NCBI GenBank assembly: GCA_015229165.1
Contig: JADGCD010000142.1
Coordinates: forward strand, 1 to 5,599
Source: Nitrospinota bacterium
GTDB lineage: Bacteria; Nitrospinota_A; UBA7883; JADGGD01
Reading direction: 5' to 3'
Length of the DNA: 5,599 bases
The notes beneath the pieces are model-generated. The model saw only the letters and a program-made list of their open reading frames with translations. It did not search any database and was not told where the DNA came from. Shown here piece after piece: positions 1-4,638 of the stretch; position 1 is the stretch's first letter, and each line of letters opens with the position of its first letter. The translations under genes were made by a program, and so were the position numbers.

Positions 1-91
1 ACGATCGGAAAGTGTGAGAGAACGTAAGTAACACTACCCGATAACACCCTCACTTTTAATCATTTATTGTTTTAGTAACTAATAACATATT
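1..91. other. Region downstream of the operon, no confirmed gene
   Basis: Bases 61-91 are very AT-rich, while bases 1-60 are about 42% G+C (25 of 60), so the composition changes near position 57-60. On the minus strand an ATG at 60-62 opens MIKSEGVIG followed by TAG; the same frame continues with CYLRSLTLSDR to the window edge. A weak inverted repeat (about 9-18 with 49-57) has a long loop. No rho-independent terminator directly after the last gene is convincing. Whether another gene starts here cannot be decided from the window. Confidence 0.4.
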
Positions 92-823
92 TTAAACAGG
101 TTTTTTTTCGGATAAATATATAAGAAACTTTATAATCTCTACGAGACCTTCCCTTATGCTGCCAATTTGCATTTGCAGGTCATCTTGAATGTTACTTCCC
201 AATTTATAAATATCTGTTTTAATATTATGTTCACCTTGTCGTATAGTTGTATCCAAAAACAAAAGAAACTTAATTATACCAGTAACACCTTCTTTTAAAG
301 TATCTATATTAATATCAACATTATCTTTTAGTTGTTCTTCAAAGGTATTTAATCTTTGTTCTATTAGTTTTGTGTTGTTTTGAAATGAAACATCTATATT
401 AGAGGTTAACCCTTTTATATCATTTAAGGCACCACTCATCGTATCCATAAAAGAAATAATATCTCCAAACAGTAAATTGATATTTTCTATATTTTTTGAA
501 GAAGATGCCTTCGTAATAACACTTTCCAGTTCTGTTATCTTGCTAAATATTTGTTTGCATGTGTCGTTTATGTTTGGAATAGCACTTTTGTTGTTATCGT
601 TTTTTATTGATTGTATTTCTGTATATAAAAGTGTGAAATTCTCTTCTATTTTCTTGATAACACTTAATTTTATAGTATCAAATAATTCATTATATTTATC
701 AAAGGTATTTCCTGTTGATTGCAACCTAGGTAGTTCATTATTATTCGACTCCATTTCCTCTAAACGTTTCCTTAAATTTACAAGTTCCTCTTCATAATTT
801 CTACTATTGTTTCTGCTAATCAT
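92..823 (-). CDS. Soluble coiled-coil protein sharing a helical module with the vWA protein
   Basis: This 243-residue protein has no signal peptide and no clear transmembrane segment. The start at 823 is chosen because of a perfect AAGGAGGT 7 nt upstream. Residues about 8-27 form a highly charged coiled coil (YEEELVNLRKRLEEMES). Most of the rest is predicted helix, rich in Ile, Asn, Lys and Asp. The C-terminal third contains the same module twice: 165-190, ending in LKEGVTGIIKFLLFL, and 212-237, ending in IREGLVEIIKFLIYL. The vWA protein ends in the same module (LKDAITDIMRFLVIL). The two proteins are therefore probably related by partial duplication, or interact through this segment, or both. 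As the last gene of the operon with the strongest ribosome binding site, it may be a stoichiometric scaffold partner of the membrane coiled coil. No named family is recognised. The final codons contain an A8 run (101-108), which appears harmless. Confidence 0.85.
   Translation of the reverse strand: MISRNNSRNYEEELVNLRKRLEEMESNNNELPRLQSTGNTFDKYNELFDTIKLSVIKKIEENFTLLYTEIQSIKNDNNKSAIPNINDTCKQIFSKITELESVITKASSSKNIENINLLFGDIISFMDTMSGALNDIKGLTSNIDVSFQNNTKLIEQRLNTFEEQLKDNVDINIDTLKEGVTGIIKFLLFLDTTIRQGEHNIKTDIYKLGSNIQDDLQMQIGSIREGLVEIIKFLIYLSEKKPV
113..190 (-). repeat. Shared helical module, copy 2 of the small coiled-coil protein
   Basis: This stretch encodes residues 212-237 of the small coiled-coil protein. 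It has a repeat-like half followed by IREGLVEIIKFLIYL, close to the C-terminus. It matches residues 165-190 of the same protein and 754-779 of the vWA protein in the pattern [LI][KR][ED][GA][VLI]xxI[IM][KR]FL[LIV][FYI]L. Confidence 0.7.
254..331 (-). repeat. Shared helical module, copy 1 of the small coiled-coil protein
   Basis: This stretch encodes residues 165-190, ending in LKEGVTGIIKFLLFL. It lies 47 residues before copy 2. The two copies share E-G, IIKFL and the hydrophobic end, consistent with an internal duplication. Confidence 0.7.
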
Positions 824-830
824 TAATTTT

Positions 831-838
831 ACCTCCTT
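831..838 (-). promoter_or_regulatory. Strong Shine-Dalgarno sequence that fixes the start of the last gene
   Basis: The minus strand reads AAGGAGGT, a full anti-16S match, 7 nt before the ATG at 823. It sits in the 25-nt gap after the vWA stop codon. It shows that the last gene starts at 823 and not at the upstream in-frame ATG at 874, which lies inside the vWA gene. It is by far the best ribosome binding site in the window, suggesting this protein is made at a higher level than its neighbours. Confidence 0.9.
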
Positions 839-848
839 ATTGATAAAC

Positions 849-3200
849 TCAAATCTTCTTTGATAATATAACAAGAAATCTCATTATATCTGTAATTGCA
901 TCTTTTAAAAAAGCTATATCTTGAAAAGCACTTCTTAAGTCTTGTTCTATTGCATTATTTTTTTGTTGTATATTGATAACTGTATTATTTATACTTAATA
1001 ACATATTTTTATTGTCATCAAAAAATATATCAATACTATCTCTAATGCCTTGTATTTGTTTTATAAATATACGAAATTTTTCATCAGAACTTTGGTCAAT
1101 ATTATCTATATAGTTGTTGATTTTTATAAGAATTTCATTAATATTTACATCATTTTTTAAATATTGTATATCTTGGTTTATATCTTTTATACTATTTTCA
1201 ATACGTTTTATAACGTCTTTTAAAGAAATATTTATTACACTATCTATAGAATCTATATGCGAAGAATTTGATTTTAATAACTCGATTTGTTTATTTATAT
1301 TTTCTATACTCTGCTCAAGTCTTTGTTCAGATTTTTCAAAAGATGAATGAATACACTCTGCAAGTCCATCTCCTATCTTTTCATTAAATCCATGTACATC
1401 TTTGCTTAGTACAGTAAAACCATATTGTATACGTTTTTCTATATAATCAGCAAAATTAGACTTTATTGTTTCTAAAAATGTACTAAAAATCTGCTCAGTA
1501 TCTAACCGTATTACATCATTGTTTTTTACTATAATGTCTTTAAGGGCATCTATTTTTTGTGTAGTTGTCAAAATGGCGCTGTTTATATTGTTGATACTCT
1601 GTTCTATAATAGTACTTTTTAAAGCTTTAATTTCACTATTTAACGAATTAACATCGTATTTTATATCATCAGTAATGTTATTGATTGTACCTTGCAATTT
1701 TTCTAAAGAATCTTTTGATGACATATTTTTAAAGGTAAGCATTTGTTTATTGATACCCTTTATGTCAATTTCAACTTTATTTATTGCCATTGCAATATAT
1801 GAATTTAATTTCTCTATAAAAGCATCACCTATTTTTTCTTTTAATATCTGTATATCATTATTTAATGAATGTAGGCTCTGCTCCATATTTCCTTCTATGT
1901 AAGTAGTCAAAATATCTCTAATTACATTTGAAAAGGTATCAAATCCACCTTGCGTATCTGTTTTTATTGTATCAACGGTATAACCAAGTTGTTTTATATA
2001 ATTTTCAAGACCTACAATCCTATCATCTGTTATTTGTAGTAAATCGTCAAACTTTTCTATTTTCTCACAAACAGCATTTTTTTTCAATATCTCAATCTCT
2101 GAATTTATAATGAGTAATCCATGTTCAATCTTATTGTGAAGTTTTGTCTTTTGTTTAAACAACAATAGTAAAAAAGTGGCAATTATAAATATAAATAACA
2201 ATGTTAATAAAAAATATTGTTTAAGTAACGGTTTAACAATATCTGAGTTAATCTGCTTAATCAACGATGTGTAATCAGTAGTGTTTTTTTGTGTTTGAAT
2301 TTTATCATCTTTATGAATAGAAAAACTTTTTGCAGCCTTAACCTCTTCATTATTATACAAAAATTTTATCGTTGCAACATATTTACCCGTGGGATTTGGA
2401 AAACCAAATTCAAGTTTAAAACTACTATTTTTTTTATCAATAGTTGAATTAGCAAGCTGTTTAAAATTATCAAAGGATGGTGAAGGCAAAAACTCCCCAT
2501 CACTTATAGATGCTATTTGTCTCAAAAAATCTTCCTCTATATTATTACTAAAACCAACCGTATATATAGGAATATGAAAGTTATTAAGCCTACTAATAAG
2601 CTCTTTTTTTGTTACAAGGCTGCCCTCATCTTTACCATCAGTGAAGAGAATAATAACAGTACGTGGCGTATACGATAAAGATACCATATATAAGCCTTGA
2701 TAAATAGCTTGATATAATTTTGTTGTTTTATCACTAGCTTCGATTGTATCCATTGCCTTTTCTATAATCTCTTTGTTTTGTGTAAAAGGGGTTAGTGTCT
2801 TAACAGTATCTCCAAAAACTACTAAAGATACATAATCAGACGCATCAAGTTTATTTAATAAAAATTGAATACCTTGTTTTGTCTTAAAAAAGAACTGTCC
2901 TTTCATGCTTCCGCTTATATCTAAAAGCAATATTACAGATAAAGAATTATTTTTAATAGGTTCAAGTTCAAAACTGTTAATTTGTTTATCATCAACATAT
3001 ACTCTTAAATTATTTTTTTCTATATTTCCTATCTGTATATTTTTGTCATCTATGGCAGATATTATCATATTGACTTTATCTTTTTTTGATTGAATATCTA
3101 CAATATCAAGGAATACCTTATCATCTGCATAGATATTTGAAGATGCAATAAATATTATAAATAAACACAAAAAAATTTTTAATAAGCTGTTTTTTTTCAC
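849..3200 (-). CDS. Membrane-anchored vWA-domain protein with long cytoplasmic coiled coil
   Basis: This 783-residue protein starts with GTG, and the GTG overlaps the preceding TGA by 4 nt of shared gene sequence. Residues 1-25 are a Sec signal peptide (KKN, hydrophobic core, likely cleavage after IYA). Residues 27-85 look like a small beta domain. Residues 88-250 are a vWA domain with a complete MIDAS: DISGS (Asp94, Ser96, Ser98), Thr160, and Asp188 in FTDGKDEG. It should therefore bind a divalent metal and a protein ligand. A second beta segment spans 262-296. One transmembrane helix covers about 330-348, followed by KQKTKLHNK, so the vWA part faces outside and the remaining 430 residues are cytoplasmic. 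That part is rich in Ile, Asn, Lys, Asp and Ser, lacks proline for long stretches and carries repeats of about 37-39 residues. The end (754-779) matches two segments of the next protein. It probably acts as an anchor or sensor linking an external ligand to a cytoplasmic scaffold. I do not recognise a named family for the coiled-coil half. Confidence 0.85.
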   Translation of the reverse strand: MKKNSLLKIFLCLFIIFIASSNIYADDKVFLDIVDIQSKKDKVNMIISAIDDKNIQIGNIEKNNLRVYVDDKQINSFELEPIKNNSLSVILLLDISGSMKGQFFFKTKQGIQFLLNKLDASDYVSLVVFGDTVKTLTPFTQNKEIIEKAMDTIEASDKTTKLYQAIYQGLYMVSLSYTPRTVIILFTDGKDEGSLVTKKELISRLNNFHIPIYTVGFSNNIEEDFLRQIASISDGEFLPSPSFDNFKQLANSTIDKKNSSFKLEFGFPNPTGKYVATIKFLYNNEEVKAAKSFSIHKDDKIQTQKNTTDYTSLIKQINSDIVKPLLKQYFLLTLLFIFIIATFLLLLFKQKTKLHNKIEHGLLIINSEIEILKKNAVCEKIEKFDDLLQITDDRIVGLENYIKQLGYTVDTIKTDTQGGFDTFSNVIRDILTTYIEGNMEQSLHSLNNDIQILKEKIGDAFIEKLNSYIAMAINKVEIDIKGINKQMLTFKNMSSKDSLEKLQGTINNITDDIKYDVNSLNSEIKALKSTIIEQSINNINSAILTTTQKIDALKDIIVKNNDVIRLDTEQIFSTFLETIKSNFADYIEKRIQYGFTVLSKDVHGFNEKIGDGLAECIHSSFEKSEQRLEQSIENINKQIELLKSNSSHIDSIDSVINISLKDVIKRIENSIKDINQDIQYLKNDVNINEILIKINNYIDNIDQSSDEKFRIFIKQIQGIRDSIDIFFDDNKNMLLSINNTVINIQQKNNAIEQDLRSAFQDIAFLKDAITDIMRFLVILSKKI
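864..941 (-). repeat. Shared helical module at the C-terminus of the vWA protein
   Basis: This stretch encodes residues 754-779 of the vWA protein, ending in LKDAITDIMRFLVIL just before the terminal SKKI. The small coiled-coil protein ends comparably (FLIYLSEKKPV). Placement at the extreme C-terminus in both proteins argues for a functional docking element rather than generic coiled coil. Confidence 0.7.
864..2120 (-). repeat. Degenerate repeats (about 37-39 residues) in the cytoplasmic coiled coil
   Basis: At the protein level a 13-residue core recurs, roughly S-[IL]-x-x-[IL]-N-x-x-I-x-x-L-K. Clear copies start at residues 361 (GLLIINSEIEILK), 442 (SLHSLNNDIQILK), 516 (DVNSLNSEIKALK), 631 (SIENINKQIELLK) and 670 (SIKDINQDIQYLK). 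Weaker copies start at 394, 479, 594, 708 and 754. Several spacings are 37-39 residues (442 to 479 to 516; 594 to 631 to 670 to 708). The DNA copies have diverged, so this is an old protein repeat and not a DNA tandem array. Confidence 0.6.
2157..2213 (-). other. Transmembrane helix of the vWA protein
   Basis: This stretch encodes residues 330-348 of the vWA protein (FLLTLLFIFIIATFLLLLF), the only hydrophobic stretch after the signal peptide long enough to span a membrane. Lys and Arg-type residues follow it (KQKTKLHNK). The positive-inside rule therefore puts the C-terminal coiled coil in the cytoplasm and the vWA domain outside. Confidence 0.85.
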
Positions 3201-4123
3201 AATACCTTACCCTCTGTATTTAATTGATTTAATACCTTAAGTGCAAGTTGTTTTATAGATAGAGAAAATGGAGATATTGGATATTTTATTAAAGTTGGAA
3301 TCATAATTTTTATAGAATTTCTTACAGCATCGTCTTCTGGTATAGTAATTATAACATCAGTGCCGATCCCTAAATACTGAGCTGTAAGTGTATGTAATAC
3401 ATCTCCTACAGCTATATCATTTTTTGTCTGCACTCTATTGATAATAATTAATGGTTTTAGCTTTAATACTCTATTTTTGGCAACCTCTGCGATTTTAATA
3501 TCTATGATAGATGCCTCTTTAAAAAATCCATCCATAGTAGCCAAATGGGGATTTTTCTTTACATCTTTAGCCTCTTGAAGCAGGTTTATTAGTTCTTGGT
3601 TTTTTTTGGTACGGAAAAATAGCTCAAGCCATCGAAATACAGATGTTTTGATTACACTATACACATTTATAAGCGATGTAATCTCAGGGGTAGTTATAAT
3701 AAATCCCTTATTCGCTATAAAAAGGAAATCCACAACATTAAAGGATGAACCAGCAGCAAGGTCTAATATTATAATATCGCTTTGAAGTTTTATAATATGG
3801 TTGATAATCTTGACCTTTTGAGCGTATTGAAGGTTTGCAATGTCTGGCAGCTGAGAGCCTCCACATATAACCTTAAGATTACTTATTTGAGTTGGTATTA
3901 GGGCTTCAGAAAGATCTGTTATTTTTTTTAAAATAAAATCATCTAAACTATATTTATAGTCTTTTATACCAAGTAAAACGTGCAAGTTAGCACCTCCAAG
4001 GTCAAGGTCTACTGCAATAACACGCTTTTTTAATTGGGCAAACGCTATTGATAAATTTGCAGAAATAGAGCTTTTTCCAACTCCCCCTTTTGGTCCATAT
4101 ATGGCAATTATCTCCTGAGGCAT
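3197..4123 (-). CDS. MinD/ParA-family P-loop ATPase (FlhG/MinD-like)
   Basis: This 308-residue cytoplasmic ATPase belongs to the SIMIBI class. It has the deviant Walker A motif GPKGGVGKSS at residues 10-19, with signature Lys12 and catalytic-site Lys17. The A' region VIAVDLDLGGANLHVLLG has Asp39 and Asp41. Walker B is IIILDLAAGSS, with Asp121, followed by TTPEITSLINVYSVIK. This DLGGANLH/DLAAGSS pattern is typical of the FlhG-like and MinD-like proteins that place flagella, pili or other structures by ATP-dependent dimerisation. It is longer than MinD (about 270 residues), mainly through a charged insertion at about 168-222. No convincing MinD-type membrane-targeting helix is visible at the C-terminus. 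The ATG at 4123 has no good ribosome binding site and a TAG lies just upstream in frame, so translation is probably coupled to the receiver-like gene 8 nt upstream. Its TGA overlaps the GTG of the vWA gene. With no flagellar gene beside it, a true FlhG role is not supported. Confidence 0.88.
   Translation of the reverse strand: MPQEIIAIYGPKGGVGKSSISANLSIAFAQLKKRVIAVDLDLGGANLHVLLGIKDYKYSLDDFILKKITDLSEALIPTQISNLKVICGGSQLPDIANLQYAQKVKIINHIIKLQSDIIILDLAAGSSFNVVDFLFIANKGFIITTPEITSLINVYSVIKTSVFRWLELFFRTKKNQELINLLQEAKDVKKNPHLATMDGFFKEASIIDIKIAEVAKNRVLKLKPLIIINRVQTKNDIAVGDVLHTLTAQYLGIGTDVIITIPEDDAVRNSIKIMIPTLIKYPISPFSLSIKQLALKVLNQLNTEGKVL
3210..3214 (-). promoter_or_regulatory. Ribosome binding site of the vWA gene
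   Basis: The minus strand reads GAGGG, or AGAGGG with the next base, 9 nt before the GTG at 3200. A second AAGG (3205-3208) lies only 4 nt from the start. Both sit inside the last codons of the MinD-like gene. Together with the signal peptide that begins right after the GTG, this supports the non-ATG start. Confidence 0.5.
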
Positions 4124-4131
4124 TTGCTAAG

Positions 4132-4629
4132 TCATTTAAGACCAAGAAAGCCTTTTAGGTCATTTAAAAGAGATAGGTCTTCTTTAGGTGTAGAGTCGTC
4201 TTGTTGTTTTATTTGTTTGGGCATTGAATGTTCTTCGTCATTTATCTCTTGTTTTTGCACATTTTTGCGGTTAGTAATCACCCTCATAACCTGCTTGACC
4301 TTGTAAACAACAAGCTCAGGGTCAATAGCGCCTTTTAGACAAAGCTCCTCTTTTAAATCAGTTATATTAAAACTAACAGCCTTTGAATAATCTCCTATAC
4401 AGATAGTATATCCTTTAAAACATCTAAAAGCCTTACTTATCCATCTAACATCTATAGGCGAGTAGTCCTGTGAATCAAATACAACCACCCATAAACTCTT
4501 AAGCACATCATCAGATTCATCCATTAAAGACCTATAATACAATGCCTCTAGTCCATTATATCCAAGCGCTTTTACAAGTATCTGTCCTCTTATTTTATTT
4601 TTTGATAATACCGCAATTTGTGTACTCAC
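4132..4629 (-). CDS. Atypical receiver-like (pseudo-receiver) protein with C-terminal tail peptide
   Basis: This 165-residue protein starts with GTG. Residues 4-118 show the alternating strand/helix pattern of a CheY-like receiver: strand 1 QIAVLS, strand 3 WVVVFDSQ with Asp52 at the phosphoacceptor position, strand 4 YTICIGD, and LCLKGAIDPE with Lys99 where receivers have their conserved Lys. The acidic pair normally following strand 1 is replaced by SKN, so Mg2+-dependent phosphorylation looks unlikely and a protein-interaction role is more plausible. Residues about 120-150 form a Lys/Gln/Glu-rich, probably disordered linker. The protein ends in a short hydrophobic peptide (LSLLNDLKGFLGLK, 152-165). 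It lies 8 nt upstream of a MinD-like ATPase gene. CpaE/TadZ proteins fuse an atypical receiver to such an ATPase, so this may be the separate-gene equivalent. The receiver assignment rests on pattern, not a profile match; the protein could instead be an unrelated Rossmann-like fold. Confidence 0.6.
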   Translation of the reverse strand: MSTQIAVLSKNKIRGQILVKALGYNGLEALYYRSLMDESDDVLKSLWVVVFDSQDYSPIDVRWISKAFRCFKGYTICIGDYSKAVSFNITDLKEELCLKGAIDPELVVYKVKQVMRVITNRKNVQKQEINDEEHSMPKQIKQQDDSTPKEDLSLLNDLKGFLGLK

Positions 4630-4638
4630 ACAAAATTA

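Noticed and set aside
9..57. Inverted repeat AAAGTGTGAG / CTCACTTTT as a rho-independent terminator.
   Set aside because: The stem has a 2-nt bulge and a loop of about 28 nt. The T run follows only on the plus strand, which is the wrong direction for this operon.
824..874. Upstream ATG at 874 as start of the last gene (adds 17 residues).
   Set aside because: It lies inside the vWA gene, while the ATG at 823 has a perfect AAGGAGGT at ideal spacing.
477..2110. Plus-strand open frames (477-797, 1114-1350, 1519-1902, 1928-2110).
   Set aside because: They are the antisense of Ile/Asn/Lys-rich coiled coil, which yields hydrophobic, low-complexity Ile/Leu/Phe/Ser translations. They show no domain motifs or ribosome binding sites.
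849..2130. Coiled-coil region as an SMC or chemoreceptor (methyl-accepting) signalling domain.
   Set aside because: No SMC head motifs, HAMP domain or conserved chemoreceptor hairpin tip are seen; the low-complexity helical composition alone explains the resemblance.
3197..4123. Naming the MinD-like gene minD or flhG.
   Set aside because: There is no minC/minE or flagellar context, no clear membrane-targeting helix, and the length differs. The sequence supports only the family.
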